DNA from: Chloroflexota bacterium
GTDB lineage: Bacteria > Chloroflexota > Anaerolineae > B4-G1
Direction of reading: 5' to 3'
Assembly (NCBI GenBank): GCA_024232355.1
Contig: JAAEPW010000416.1
Coordinates: 1 to 64,000 of the forward strand
Length of the DNA stretch: 64,000 nt
Shown here: positions 17,875-26,984 of the stretch, piece by piece
Numbering within the stretch: the stretch's first letter is position 1
Layout: every line of letters begins with the position of its first letter
Made by a program: the position numbers and the translations under genes
The notes under the pieces: generated by a model
Database searches by the model: none
Told to the model about the DNA's origin: nothing
Seen by the model: only the letters and a program-made list of their open reading frames with translations

Positions 17875-19437
17875 CTACAATGGCATATTCCCATGTTTCT
17901 TGGGAAGCGGTGTGGCCTGCTTGTCGCGCAAAAAGTCCAAGGTGGCGATCAGTTTGGCCCGTGTCTCGCTGGGTAGGATCACGTCGTCCACATGACCGCT
18001 GGATGCTGCTGTGTAGGGGCTGCCAAATTGTTCGCGGAACTCGGCGACGAATTGTCCTCGTACCTCCTCGGCGTTTTTCTCTTCCGCCAGTTGTTTCCGG
18101 TAGAGAATGTTGACCGCGCCATCCGCACCCATCACGGCGATTTCTGCCGTGGGCCAGGCGTAGACCATATCGGTGCGGATGTGCTTGCTGCTCATCACGA
18201 TGTAGGCCCCGCCATAAGCTTTGCGGGTGACGACGGCGATCTTTGGTACCGTCGCTTCCGAATAGGCGTAGACGATCTTGGCCCCGTGACGGATGATGCC
18301 ACCGTGTTCTTGCACCGATCCGGGCATAAAGCCGGGGCAGTCCACAAAGGTGACCAGGGGGATATTAAAGGCGTCACAAAAACGGACAAAGCGGGCGATC
18401 TTGTCCGAGGCATTGATGTCGAGTACACCGGCCATCTGGGCAGGCTGGTTGGCGACCACGCCCACCACCTCACCGTGGAAACGGGCAAAGCCGACCACCG
18501 CGTTGGGGGCAAAGCGGGCGTGCACTTCAAAGAAACTGCCCAAGTCGGATATGCGGGCGATGGCTTCTCGAATGTCGTAGGGCTGGCTGCCATCGGGCGG
18601 CACCAGTGTGTCGAGTGCCGGATCGGCGCGGGTTGGATTGTCGGCTGATTCGGTGCGTGGGGGGGGATCTATGTTGTTTGGGGGCAAGTAGCTGAGCAGT
18701 CGTTTGGTGGTGGTCAGAGCCGCGTCCTCGTCGGTGGCCACAAAGTGGGCCACGCCGCTGACGCTGGCGTGAGTCTGTGCCCCGCCCAGCGTATCAAAAT
18801 CTACCTCCTCGCCGGTCACCGTCTTGATGACTTGTGGCCCGGTGATGAACATGTGACTGATTTGCTCGGTCATGATGATAAAGTCGGTTAGGCCGGGGGA
18901 ATAGACAGAGCCACCGGCGCATGGCCCCAGCATGACGCTGATTTGGGGGATGACGCCGCTGGCCTGCGTGTTGCGCCAGAAAAGCTCACTGTAACCGGCC
19001 AGGCTCCAGACCCCTTCCTGGATGCGGGCTCCCACTGAATCGTTCAAAGAGACAAAAGGCACGCCGGATCCGATGGCTAGATCCAGCACCTTGCACACTT
19101 TTTGCGCCTGAACCTCAGAAAAAGAACCACCGACGACGGTAAAGTCTTGAGCGGCCACGGCGATTTTCCGCCCGCCAACCCGTCCCAAGCCAACTACCAC
19201 ACTATCTCCCGGAAATCGTTTCTGATCCAGGCCAAAGGCGGTGTGACGGTGGGTGATGTAAGGGGCCACTTCTTGGAAGCTGCCAGGGTCGAGCAGGCGG
19301 TCGATTCGTTCGTGGGCGGTCAGCTTTCCCTTGGTATGTTGCTTTTCAATCGCCTTGGAGCCCCCGCCCTGACGGATTTCCTCGCGACGGTGGAGCAGTT
19401 CCTCGTTCAGAGTGTTGTCATAATTGTGAACGGTCAT
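17875..19437 (-). CDS. mmdA: Acyl-CoA carboxyltransferase (MmdA/PccB-like) subunit
   Basis: 520 residues of the biotin-dependent carboxyl transferase family (crotonase fold repeated twice). The N-terminal half has RIDRLLDPGSFQE, GRKIAVAAQDFTVVGGS and GARIQEG; the C-terminal half has GEVVGVVANQPA, FVDCPGFMPGS and RKAYGGAYIVMSSK. It moves CO2 from an acyl-CoA (methylmalonyl-CoA likely) to biotin on the carrier. With the downstream beta, gamma and delta subunits it makes a Na+-pumping decarboxylase, as in Propionigenium and Veillonella. No biotin carboxylase gene is near, which favours decarboxylation over carboxylation. GGGAGG precedes the chosen ATG. First gene of the operon. Confidence 0.9.
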   Translation of the reverse strand: MTVHNYDNTLNEELLHRREEIRQGGGSKAIEKQHTKGKLTAHERIDRLLDPGSFQEVAPYITHRHTAFGLDQKRFPGDSVVVGLGRVGGRKIAVAAQDFTVVGGSFSEVQAQKVCKVLDLAIGSGVPFVSLNDSVGARIQEGVWSLAGYSELFWRNTQASGVIPQISVMLGPCAGGSVYSPGLTDFIIMTEQISHMFITGPQVIKTVTGEEVDFDTLGGAQTHASVSGVAHFVATDEDAALTTTKRLLSYLPPNNIDPPPRTESADNPTRADPALDTLVPPDGSQPYDIREAIARISDLGSFFEVHARFAPNAVVGFARFHGEVVGVVANQPAQMAGVLDINASDKIARFVRFCDAFNIPLVTFVDCPGFMPGSVQEHGGIIRHGAKIVYAYSEATVPKIAVVTRKAYGGAYIVMSSKHIRTDMVYAWPTAEIAVMGADGAVNILYRKQLAEEKNAEEVRGQFVAEFREQFGSPYTAASSGHVDDVILPSETRAKLIATLDFLRDKQATPLPKKHGNMPL

Positions 19438-19499
19438 AGAACCTCCCAAAAGTGTTGGTGTAAATCTAGTGTGGGGGTGTGATTTCTGCAGACAGTGTC

Positions 19500-19528
19500 A
19501 TTATAGTGTTGAAGGTAAAGCGGGTCAA
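19500..19528 (-). promoter_or_regulatory. Promoter of the decarboxylase operon
   Basis: On the minus strand: TTGACC (19528-19523), 17-base spacer, TATAAT (19505-19500), about 60 bases upstream of the carboxyltransferase start. Confidence 0.75.
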
Positions 19529-19552
19529 GTGGACTGTTATTGGGTGGGATGC

Positions 19553-19590
19553 TTGCGTAATCAGGAAATTGATGTAGTATATTCCTGATT
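19553..19590 (+). promoter_or_regulatory. Predicted pncC promoter inside a palindrome
   Basis: TTGCGT (19553-19558), 16-base spacer, TAGTAT (19575-19580). A perfect inverted repeat AATCAGGAA (19559-19567)/TTCCTGATT (19582-19590) brackets the -10 box, which could be an operator. Confidence 0.45.
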
Positions 19591-19627
19591 GGTTGCCACT
19601 TGAGAAAAATCTTGGGGGATGACAGGA

Positions 19628-20116
19628 ATGCTGAGTGAGGACGGTCTTGAAGTTGTTGTCGGCAAACTACTCGAGCAGCGTGGGATGACGTTGGCGGTGG
19701 CCGAGTCGTGTACTGGAGGACTTGTTGGTCATCGTATCACTAATGTCCCTGGCAGCTCGGCGTATTATGAGGGCTCGGTCACAGCTTATTCCTACGATAT
19801 CAAAGAGTTGATCCTCCAAGTGCAGCACGATACGTTGTATCGCTATGGTGCGGTGAGCGAGCAAGTGGCGCGTGAGATGGCCATAGGAGTACAGCGCGCT
19901 TTCCGGGCCGATATTGGACTGGCTGTAACGGGTGTCGCTGGGCCGGGTGGTGGTACATCGGAGAAACCTGTAGGACTAGTCTATGTTGCTCTGGCTGCGT
20001 CAGATGGTGAGTGGGTTGAACAGTGTATGTGGAACGGAGATCGTTTAGAGAACAAAGAGCAATCGGCAGAGGCCGTGTTTGACCTGTTGCATCGCTATTT
20101 AGAGGGACAATTGTGA
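19628..20116 (+). CDS. pncC: CinA C-terminal-domain nicotinamide-nucleotide amidohydrolase
   Basis: 162 residues, a stand-alone CinA_C (PncC) domain that deamidates NMN to nicotinate mononucleotide in NAD salvage. Family motifs are AVAESCTGGLVGHRITNVPGSS (with the catalytic Ser/Lys region), YGAVSEQVAREMA and AVTGVAGPGGGTSEKPVGLVYVA. The start at 19628 is preferred over an in-frame ATG at 19619 because GGGGG lies about nine bases upstream. Its stop overlaps the next gene. nadD in the same window acts on the product of this enzyme. Confidence 0.88.
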   Translation: MLSEDGLEVVVGKLLEQRGMTLAVAESCTGGLVGHRITNVPGSSAYYEGSVTAYSYDIKELILQVQHDTLYRYGAVSEQVAREMAIGVQRAFRADIGLAVTGVAGPGGGTSEKPVGLVYVALAASDGEWVEQCMWNGDRLENKEQSAEAVFDLLHRYLEGQL

Positions 20117-20361
20117 TGCCTGCGGGCGAGCCGGTTGCCGTAGACGCACACTTTGATGTAACGGGCGAAATCATACCCCGCCGGTTCGTATGGCATAGTA
20201 GCACATTGATGATCGAAGGGATTGGACGTCGTTGGCGGGAGAAAAATGAGCGTTGCTTTGCTGTTTTGGCGGCAGGCGGGCGCACTTTCGAGTTACGAAT
20301 GGATCAAGATACATTTCGCTGGCGTGTTACTCGTTTAGGGGCATCTGGCCCGGTTGCGTGA
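20116..20361 (+). CDS. Small conserved protein, DUF6504-like
   Basis: 81 residues. The pattern PRRFVWHSSTLMIEGIGRRWRE...RTFELRMDQDTFRWRVTRL resembles DUF6504, a small all-beta family of unknown function whose members read rF.W.g..y.v..v..rWre ... yel..d.....W.l.r. The start is GTG 20113 or ATG 20116; both overlap the pncC stop, with GAGGG upstream. Probably co-transcribed with pncC. Confidence 0.6.
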   Translation: MPAGEPVAVDAHFDVTGEIIPRRFVWHSSTLMIEGIGRRWREKNERCFAVLAAGGRTFELRMDQDTFRWRVTRLGASGPVA

Positions 20362-20404
20362 AAAGTGGCTTGGGTGTCTTGGGAGCAATTGAGCATCAAA
20401 GAAA

Positions 20405-21391
20405 ATGGTAACTGACATGTTGCGTGGAAATCACGCCCAATCGGGGGTACGTCCTTTCAGTCCTTATCGGGATTCAAAGGCGGTTACCGATTTGATAGCT
20501 ATTGCTTTCCACGGCAAGTTAGGGCCTGATGGCGAGGTGGCGTTGGCAGAGATGCAGCGCGTCGCTCGCTGGGGGCCATTGTTATGGTGGCTCTATTGGC
20601 CTGGATGGGGCAAGTCGGGAGTTGCGCCGGGCTTTGTGTGGGTTGATGGGGGACGTGTAGTGGGTAATGTCTCGCTGCGACGTGCATTGGGGTGGGGTGG
20701 TTTTCTTGTTGGCAATGTGGCCGTCCATCCCGACTGGCAAGGGCGTGGTATTGCTGGTGATCTGATGATCACGGCGCTGGAAGCGATCTCTGCGCGCGGT
20801 GGACGCTGGGTAGGATTAGAAGTCCGTGCCGACAATCAGATAGCACGACGACTCTACAAGCGGTTTGGATTTCGAGAGGTCGGAAAGACATGGCACATGT
20901 TGCGTTCTGTGGACCAGCCTTGGACGGAGAATCCGCAAATATATCCTGGGCTGCGTCAAGGACGCAGTGATGATGGCAAGATGCTGTTCGAGTTGGTGCG
21001 TGCTATTGTTCCAATGTCTCAACGTCCATTATTGGAATTACGCAAGGAAGACTATAGGCCAAGTTGGGGACATGTGCTAAATTATTGGGTGGAAGGACGG
21101 CGCGAGGTTTGGTGGGTAATTGAGGATAATGGTACGTTCTGCGGGGCTGCGCGGGCATTGCACGAGCGAGGACGTCGTCCTGATCGGTTGGAAGTATTGG
21201 TAGCGCCTGGATACAGTGGTCGCCTGGAGGCTGTATTGGTTCAACAGGGTATGACAAGTTTTCATGGTGATGCCAAGAAAATGATCATGACTGTGTTGCC
21301 GTGTTTTACCGATCCCTTGGTTATTGCGTTGGAGGCCGCGCGTTTTCAGAAATCGCGTGTGCTGGTGCAGATGCGGTTGGATTTGGTCTAG
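20405..21391 (+). CDS. GNAT-family acetyltransferase with unassigned C-terminal domain
   Basis: 328 residues. Residues about 15-165 form a GNAT domain with the acetyl-CoA loop VGNVAVHPDWQGRGIAGDLM (QGRGIA) and LEVRADNQIARRLYKRFGF. The remaining 160 residues look like a second, degenerate GNAT half (ELRKEDYRPSW ... RPDRLEVLVAPGYSGRLEAVLVQQGM) without an acetyl-CoA loop. Substrate unknown. No strong Shine-Dalgarno sequence precedes the ATG at 20405. Last gene of the pncC group. Confidence 0.8.
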   Translation: MVTDMLRGNHAQSGVRPFSPYRDSKAVTDLIAIAFHGKLGPDGEVALAEMQRVARWGPLLWWLYWPGWGKSGVAPGFVWVDGGRVVGNVSLRRALGWGGFLVGNVAVHPDWQGRGIAGDLMITALEAISARGGRWVGLEVRADNQIARRLYKRFGFREVGKTWHMLRSVDQPWTENPQIYPGLRQGRSDDGKMLFELVRAIVPMSQRPLLELRKEDYRPSWGHVLNYWVEGRREVWWVIEDNGTFCGAARALHERGRRPDRLEVLVAPGYSGRLEAVLVQQGMTSFHGDAKKMIMTVLPCFTDPLVIALEAARFQKSRVLVQMRLDLV

Positions 21392-21449
21392 TATCCTTGA
21401 ATTAGCTTTGGGTTTCTTTTGGAATTGGAGTTTGCTGTTAACACCAAGA

Positions 21450-21471
21450 CCCCCTGGAAAATTCCAGGGGG
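21450..21471. repeat. Short hairpin after the acetyltransferase
   Basis: CCCCCTGGAA (21450-21459) pairs with TTCCAGGGGG (21462-21471), followed by a GGCC-TAC-GGCC mini-palindrome. There is no T-run, so it looks like an extragenic palindrome rather than a terminator. Confidence 0.5.
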
Positions 21472-21691
21472 CCTACGGCCAAGGAAAGGAGGATGATGAG
21501 TGGCTGATTTCAGCGACTCACCTCGGCTATATGATAACGTAGAGTGGTGATATAACGTAGTGGCTAATGGCACTTCTCTCGGGTGACAAACTTCATACAC
21601 AATATCACAACTCGAGTCGACAAGCAATTATTATTGCGATTTTTTCCAAGTGGCTTGTAACTAGGGTTGTTTCAAAAACGAGGTGAAAACA

Positions 21692-21725
21692 GCCTCAAAA
21701 TGAGTCGAAACTCTCATTTTGAGGC
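21692..21725. repeat. 13-bp hairpin upstream of rpoB
   Basis: GCCTCAAAATGAG (21692-21704), 8-base loop, CTCATTTTGAGGC (21713-21725), perfect. It sits about 48 bases upstream of the rpoB -35 box. No T-run follows. The rest of the 472-base gap 21392-21863 holds short imperfect direct repeats of ATAACGTAG (about 21530-21560) and no recognisable gene. Confidence 0.6.
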
Positions 21726-21772
21726 AAGAATTACCTGAAAATGGGGTTCAAGATCGAAAATTCTTGACGGTT

Positions 21773-21800
21773 TTGACAAATTATGTTTCCATGCTATAAT
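21773..21800 (+). promoter_or_regulatory. rpoB promoter
   Basis: TTGACA (21773-21778), 16-base spacer, TATAAT (21795-21800); about 57 bases of leader before the rpoB ATG. Both boxes are consensus. Confidence 0.8.
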
Positions 21801-21863
21801 TCCCGTTTGCTCATTTAGTGTAGCATAAATCATGTGGTTTGAATATCGAGAAAGGAAAAAGGG

Positions 21864-24800
21864 ATGGCCTATTTGAAAAGCAAGTCGTATGCTCGTATTA
21901 CCAACGCGGAAAAGTTACCAAAGTTGATCGAGGTTCAGCTCGAGTCCTTTCGTTGGTTTCGAGAGGAGGGCTTGGCTCAACTTTTTGACGAAGTCTCTCC
22001 CACCGAGAGTTTTAACGGCAATCTCAAATTGTACTTTCCTGGTTTCAAGGCAAGGGAGGCACAATTTGATCTTGCCTATCGTTTTGGTGAGCCCAAATAC
22101 GCAGAGGAAGAATGTCTTGAACGGGATATTACGTATGCCGCCCCCTTGTATGTCCAAGTAGTGCTTGACAACCGTGAAACGGGTGAGATCGTCGAGTCGG
22201 AAATCTTTCTCGGCGACTTTCCGGTGATGACCGACAATGGTACTTTTATCATCAATGGTACCGAGCGAGTTGTCGTTAGTCAGTTGATTCGCTCTCCTGG
22301 CGTCTACTTTGACGTTTCAGAAGATCGGGTTACGGGTCGGCGTCTCTGTATGGCCAAACTGATTCCTGATCGCGGTGTCTGGATGGAATTCGAGACGCGC
22401 AAGTCTGATTATCTGACCATAAAATTCAATCGTAAACGTACTTTACCTGTCACGATCTTGTTACGGGCGTTGGCAGCAGTGGACGACCGAAGTGGAAGTG
22501 ATGTCCTGATGACCGGGAGCGACGAGGAATTGTTGTCGCTTTTCCAGGATGCTGACGGTAATCCTAATCACCAATATTTGCTCACAACGATCCGTCAGGA
22601 GCCGACTTGGGAACCGAAAGGTGGGCGCACGCTGGCGGAAGAAGCACTATTAGAATTTTATCGTCGCTTACGTCCTGGCGATCCGTCCACGTTGGAAAAC
22701 GCGCGCGAGTATCTGGAACAACAACTCTTTGATTTTCGACGCTATGACTTGCAGCGAGTGGGGCGTTACAAATTGAATCAACGGCTTGGTCTTGATATTC
22801 CTCTTGAACATCGCAATATTACCAAGCAGGATATGGTTTCTTTGATAGAGCGTATGATCCGTATCAACAACGGCACTGTGGATGCTGACGATATTGATCA
22901 TTTGGGTAACCGTCGTGTCAAGACAGTAGGCGAGTTGATTCAAAACAAGTTGCGGATTGGCTTGCGTCGTATGGAACGGTTGGTGGTAGAGCGCATGTCT
23001 ATCCGCGAGTCCGAGTCGTTGACTCCGGTTAACTTGATCAATATCCGTCCGGTGGTTGCAATTGTCCGCCAATTCTTTGGCTCTAGCCAGCTTTCACAGT
23101 TTATGGAGCAGACGAACCCGTTGACTGAACTGACCCACAAGCGTACACTTTCGGCTTTGGGACCAGGGGGACTGCGACGTGAACGGGCTGGTTTCGATGT
23201 TCGTGATGTGCACTATACCCATTATGGACGCATTTGCCCCATCGAAACCCCAGAGGGGCCCAACATTGGATTGATTGGCCGTCTGGCAACTCATGCTCGT
23301 GTCAACTCGTTGGGTTTCATTGAGACGCCTTATCGTAAGGTTGTTCGTGCTGTGGATCCCACTGCTGAAACGCTGACTGGTCATATGCTAAGAGAAGCTG
23401 TGACCAATCCAGAGAATGGAGATGTGGTTGCCGAGATGGGGGAAGAGGTGCTGCCTGAATTGGCTGCACAAATCGCTGATTTGAGTCTTCCGGATCAAGT
23501 TCCTGTTGTACCTACGGTAACTGATGATCTGGTGTATCTCTCAGCTGATAAGGAAGATCTCTACACAATTGCCCAGGCCAATGCCGAGTTGGATGAGAAA
23601 AGGCGTTTTGTAGGATCGCGTATCTCGGCCCGCCGTGCTGAAAAATTCCTGACAACTGCACCAGAAACGATTGACTATATTGACGTTGCACCTTGCCAGA
23701 TTGTGGGTATTTCGGCATCACTTATTCCCTTCTTGGAGCACGATGACGCTAATCGCGCGTTGATGGGCTCTAACATGCAGCGTCAAACGGTACCTCTGAT
23801 TAAACCTGAAGCACCGCTTGTGTCCACTGGGATGGAATGGCGGACAGCTATCGACTCGGGACAGGTTATGCTGGCAAAAGACGATGGTGAAGTTATCAGT
23901 GTCGCGAGTGACAAGATTGTGGTTCGATATGCTGATGGGTTACACACTTCTCCACTTGCCAAGTATCAACGATCGAATCAGAGTACTTGCATTGATCAGC
24001 GGCCCATTGTCTACAAAGGGCAACGAGTACACAAAGACCAGGTGCTCGCGGACAGTTCCTCGACTGAGGGGGGAGATCTGGCTCTAGGTCACAATATATT
24101 GTGCGCTTTTCTCTCTTGGGAAGGGGGAAATTTTGAGGATGCTATTCTCATTGGTGAGCGGTTGGTGCGTGATGACAAGTTTACGTCTATCCACATTGAG
24201 AAGCACGAGGTAGAAGCCCGTGACACGAAGCTTGGTCCAGAGGAAATCACTCGAGATATCCCCAACGTCGGTGATGAGGCGTTAAAAGATCTAGACGAAG
24301 AGGGAATCATCCGTGTTGGGGCAGAAGTAGGACCTCTGGATATTCTAGTAGGAAAAATCACACCAAAGGGTGAGAAAGAATTGAGCCCTGAGGAAAAATT
24401 GCTGCGTGCGATCTTTGGTGAGAAGGCTCGCGAGGTAAAAGACTCTAGTCTGCGGTTGCCCCACGGAGAGCGCGGTAAGATCGTGGATGTAAAGGTCTTT
24501 GACCGTGAAGAGCATCGGGATCTCAAGGTAGGTGTAGAAAAGATGGTGCGCGTTGGTGTGGCGCAGGCGCGAAAGGTTACTGAGGGTGACAAAATGGCGG
24601 GGCGTCACGGTAACAAGGGGGTTATTTCCCAAGTTGTGCCTGTCGAAGATGTGCCTTTCCTGGCTGACGGCACTCCGATTGATTTGATATTGAATCCCTT
24701 GGGTGTACCGGGGCGAATGAATATCGGACAGATATTGGAAACTCACCTGGGGTGGGCCGTTCATCGTCTTGATTTTCGGGCTGTCACACCGGTGTTCGAC

Positions 24801-25766
24801 GGTGCGGACGAAGCCCAAGTTGGCGCGGAACTGGCGCGGGCCTGGCTCATAGATCGCGCTTGGGGGGAGATTGGTGAGCGTGCCTGGGCTTGGTTAAAGG
24901 GACAGAACTATCCCTTGGAAACGCTGGATGATGATGAAGAAGCACGACGATTGTATATCGTGGCTTGGTTGGCAGACCGTGATTACGATGTTGATCAATT
25001 GATTATGGAGCGCGTCTATGCGCGGCGAGCGGTGCTGCGTGAATGGTTGAGAGAGAGAGGCTACGAGCCAGATGATTTACTCTCCTTTGAAGATGACGCA
25101 CGCACGTTGACTGAACGATCTGTAATTGATCAACGGGCGAGGATAGCTTGTTTGCGCATTTGGTTGGAAGATCGGGGACAGGAAGTTGCCGATCTGGATG
25201 ATCAATCCGTAGAGCTACTTGCCACAAAAGTAAGTTTGGAATCATCTGACCCTCTGCCGACTTTGGGAAAAATGACTCTCTATGACGGTAAGACGGGGGA
25301 GCCGTTCGATCAGCCAGTGACGGTGGGTATGATTTATATGATGAAACTGTCGCACTTGGTCGAAGATAAGGTGCACGCACGTTCTACGGGACCCTACAGC
25401 TTGGTCACACAACAGCCGCTAGGTGGTAAGGCGCAGTTCGGTGGTCAGCGTTTTGGAGAGATGGAGGTGTGGGCACTTGAGGCTTATGGTGCAGCTCATG
25501 CACTTCAAGAGATGCTCACTATCAAGTCGGACGATGTCCAAGGCCGGGTCAAAACTTATGAAGCCATTGTTAAAGGAGAGCCCGTCCAAGAGCCAGGAGT
25601 TCCTGCTTCATTCAAGGTGTTGGTAAAAGAGTTGCAGAGCTTGGGGTTGGCGGTCGAGGCGATCACTCAGGAGGGTGAGGTGCTAGACTTTGGCAGGAGT
25701 GAGGAAAAAGCTAAAACCCCCGCATTGGGTATGGGGCTTTTGAGTCTAGGACGACGAGGGCGTTAA
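21864..25766 (+). CDS. rpoB: DNA-directed RNA polymerase beta subunit
   Basis: 1300 residues, complete. Landmarks are FRWFREEGL at the N-terminus; the rifampicin-pocket segment [14 protein letters not shown]...[13 protein letters not shown] at about 407-440; [38 protein letters not shown]; and the C-terminal [38 protein letters not shown]. An insertion of about 145 residues, rich in Trp, Arg and acidic residues (roughly 24830-25255), lies between VFDGADE and GKMTLYDG. In the rifampicin pocket the residue matching E. coli Arg529 is Thr and that matching Asp516 is Glu. The gene stands first in the ribosomal block without rpoC behind it or rplJL in front of it. Confidence 0.98.
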   Translation: MAYLKSKSYARITNAEKLPKLIEVQLESFRWFREEGLAQLFDEVSPTESFNGNLKLYFPGFKAREAQFDLAYRFGEPKYAEEECLERDITYAAPLYVQVVLDNRETGEIVESEIFLGDFPVMTDNGTFIINGTERVVVSQLIRSPGVYFDVSEDRVTGRRLCMAKLIPDRGVWMEFETRKSDYLTIKFNRKRTLPVTILLRALAAVDDRSGSDVLMTGSDEELLSLFQDADGNPNHQYLLTTIRQEPTWEPKGGRTLAEEALLEFYRRLRPGDPSTLENAREYLEQQLFDFRRYDLQRVGRYKLNQRLGLDIPLEHRNITKQDMVSLIERMIRINNGTVDADDIDHLGNRRVKTVGELIQNKLRIGLRRMERLVVERMSIRESESLTPVNLINIRPVVAIVRQFFGSSQLSQFMEQTNPLTELTHKRTLSALGPGGLRRERAGFDVRDVHYTHYGRICPIETPEGPNIGLIGRLATHARVNSLGFIETPYRKVVRAVDPTAETLTGHMLREAVTNPENGDVVAEMGEEVLPELAAQIADLSLPDQVPVVPTVTDDLVYLSADKEDLYTIAQANAELDEKRRFVGSRISARRAEKFLTTAPETIDYIDVAPCQIVGISASLIPFLEHDDANRALMGSNMQRQTVPLIKPEAPLVSTGMEWRTAIDSGQVMLAKDDGEVISVASDKIVVRYADGLHTSPLAKYQRSNQSTCIDQRPIVYKGQRVHKDQVLADSSSTEGGDLALGHNILCAFLSWEGGNFEDAILIGERLVRDDKFTSIHIEKHEVEARDTKLGPEEITRDIPNVGDEALKDLDEEGIIRVGAEVGPLDILVGKITPKGEKELSPEEKLLRAIFGEKAREVKDSSLRLPHGERGKIVDVKVFDREEHRDLKVGVEKMVRVGVAQARKVTEGDKMAGRHGNKGVISQVVPVEDVPFLADGTPIDLILNPLGVPGRMNIGQILETHLGWAVHRLDFRAVTPVFDGADEAQVGAELARAWLIDRAWGEIGERAWAWLKGQNYPLETLDDDEEARRLYIVAWLADRDYDVDQLIMERVYARRAVLREWLRERGYEPDDLLSFEDDARTLTERSVIDQRARIACLRIWLEDRGQEVADLDDQSVELLATKVSLESSDPLPTLGKMTLYDGKTGEPFDQPVTVGMIYMMKLSHLVEDKVHARSTGPYSLVTQQPLGGKAQFGGQRFGEMEVWALEAYGAAHALQEMLTIKSDDVQGRVKTYEAIVKGEPVQEPGVPASFKVLVKELQSLGLAVEAITQEGEVLDFGRSEEKAKTPALGMGLLSLGRRGR

Positions 25767-25810
25767 TGATTGTATCAGAGATTTTACTATGCAACAGGCG
25801 TAAAGACCAT

Positions 25811-25838
25811 TTGACTTTTAGAAATATTGTGGTAGAAT
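25811..25838 (+). promoter_or_regulatory. Promoter of the str/ribosomal operon
   Basis: TTGACT (25811-25816), 16-base spacer, TAGAAT (25833-25838), in the gap between rpoB and rpsL. It gives rpsL and downstream genes a start independent of rpoB, with a leader of about 130 bases. Confidence 0.65.
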
Positions 25839-25921
25839 GTGCGCTCGCTGGAGAAAACGGTAGCTAAAGCTCCTGCCGTTTGATTGATAAGCAAAAGTTT
25901 TTGCAAGTATATATTTAAAAT

Positions 25922-25951
25922 GAAGGCCATCGGCACGGGTGGATGGCCTTC
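25922..25951 (+). promoter_or_regulatory. Leader hairpin upstream of rpsL
   Basis: GAAGGCCATC (25922-25931), 10-base loop, GATGGCCTTC (25942-25951), perfect, followed by TTT. It ends 25 bases before the rpsL start and could be an attenuator or a ribosomal-protein binding site. Confidence 0.5.
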
Positions 25952-25976
25952 TTTAGTGAGTAAGTTGGGAGGGACC

Positions 25977-26396
25977 GTGCCTACTATTAATCAGTTGGTT
26001 CGTAAGGGGAGAAAACCCAAGCTGCGCAAATCCAAAGCGCCTGGCTTGCAATATACGTTTAACTCTTTTAAGCATCGCCGGGCTCGGCACCCCAAGGGGG
26101 CGCCGCAAAAGCGCGGTGTGTGTACAAATGTACGCACGATGACGCCCAAGAAACCCAACTCGGCACTGAGGAAGATTGCTCGTGTGCGATTGAGTAATGG
26201 TATCGAAGTGACAGCCTATATTCCAGGTGAGGGCCACACGTTACAGGAGCACTCGGTTGTGTTAGTGCGAGGGGGACGTGTCAAGGATTTGCCTGGTGTG
26301 CGTTACCACGTTGTGCGCGGCACCTTGGATTCGGCAGGGGTGGAAGGTCGTGTGCAGCAGCGGTCCAAGTACGGAAGCAAGCGTCCCCGGAAGTAA
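25977..26396 (+). CDS. rpsL: Ribosomal protein uS12
   Basis: 139 residues. [30 protein letters not shown] (with the streptomycin-relevant Lys) and [18 protein letters not shown] are all present. Between KSKAP and PQKRG it has the longer variant seen in several phyla ([17 protein letters not shown]). The start is the GTG at 25977 with GGGAGGG upstream; the frame is open further upstream but that stretch covers the leader hairpin and is not S12-like. First gene of the str group, part of the decoding centre of the 30S subunit. Confidence 0.96.
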   Translation: MPTINQLVRKGRKPKLRKSKAPGLQYTFNSFKHRRARHPKGAPQKRGVCTNVRTMTPKKPNSALRKIARVRLSNGIEVTAYIPGEGHTLQEHSVVLVRGGRVKDLPGVRYHVVRGTLDSAGVEGRVQQRSKYGSKRPRK

Positions 26397-26425
26397 ATTG
26401 AGATAAGGTGCGAGGGAGATAAAAT

Positions 26426-26896
26426 ATGCCTCGAAGGTATCGTCCGCCAAAGCGTAAAATTGAGCCAGATGCTCGCTATAACAGTGTGATGGTGGCAAAG
26501 TTCATTAATCGAGTTATGAAGCAGGGAAGAAAAAGCGTCGCGACGCGAATTGTATACGATGCATTGGACATTGTCGGGGAGCGTATGAAGCGACCTCCAC
26601 TAGAAGTGATGGAAGAGGCAGTCCGGAATGTCACGCCAGCGTTGGAGGTCAAGCCGCGTCGTGTGGGAGGCTCTACATACCAAATCCCGGTAGAAGTGCC
26701 ACCTGATCGTCGGCTCAGTTTGGCGATGCGTTGGTTGTTGGCTGCTGCACGCAATCGTTCGGGCAAGTCTATGGCCGGAAAATTGGCTAATGAATTGATG
26801 GATGCAGCACGTGAGACCGGGGCAGCGATAAAGAAGAGGGAAGACACGTATAGAATGGCTGAGGCCAATCGTGCCTTTGCCCACTATCGGTGGTAA
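26426..26896 (+). CDS. rpsG: Ribosomal protein uS7
   Basis: 156 residues, the normal length. Starts [20 protein letters not shown], with [29 protein letters not shown] and the C-terminal [20 protein letters not shown], which are standard for S7. It nucleates the 30S head by binding the 3' major domain of 16S rRNA. GAGGGAG precedes the ATG, 29 bases after rpsL. Confidence 0.97.
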   Translation: MPRRYRPPKRKIEPDARYNSVMVAKFINRVMKQGRKSVATRIVYDALDIVGERMKRPPLEVMEEAVRNVTPALEVKPRRVGGSTYQIPVEVPPDRRLSLAMRWLLAAARNRSGKSMAGKLANELMDAARETGAAIKKREDTYRMAEANRAFAHYRW

Positions 26897-26984
26897 GGAT
26901 TTCGGATTGACGGGTTCGAGATTTGGAGATTGGGTCGACCGTGTCGATGGTAACGTAATTTGAAATCAACAAATCTTGAATCTA

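Noticed and set aside
24830..25255. Intein or separate gene inside rpoB
   Set aside because: No intein splicing motifs are seen and the frame is continuous; the block reads as a lineage insertion.
25884..25976. A 31-residue N-terminal extension of ribosomal protein S12
   Set aside because: The extension covers the leader hairpin, is not S12-like, and the GTG at 25977 has a good ribosome-binding site and gives the canonical N-terminus.
26897..26984. tRNA-like GGGTTCGAGA sequence between rpsG and fusA
   Set aside because: No acceptor stem, anticodon stem or D arm could be paired around it. No tRNA was found anywhere in the window.
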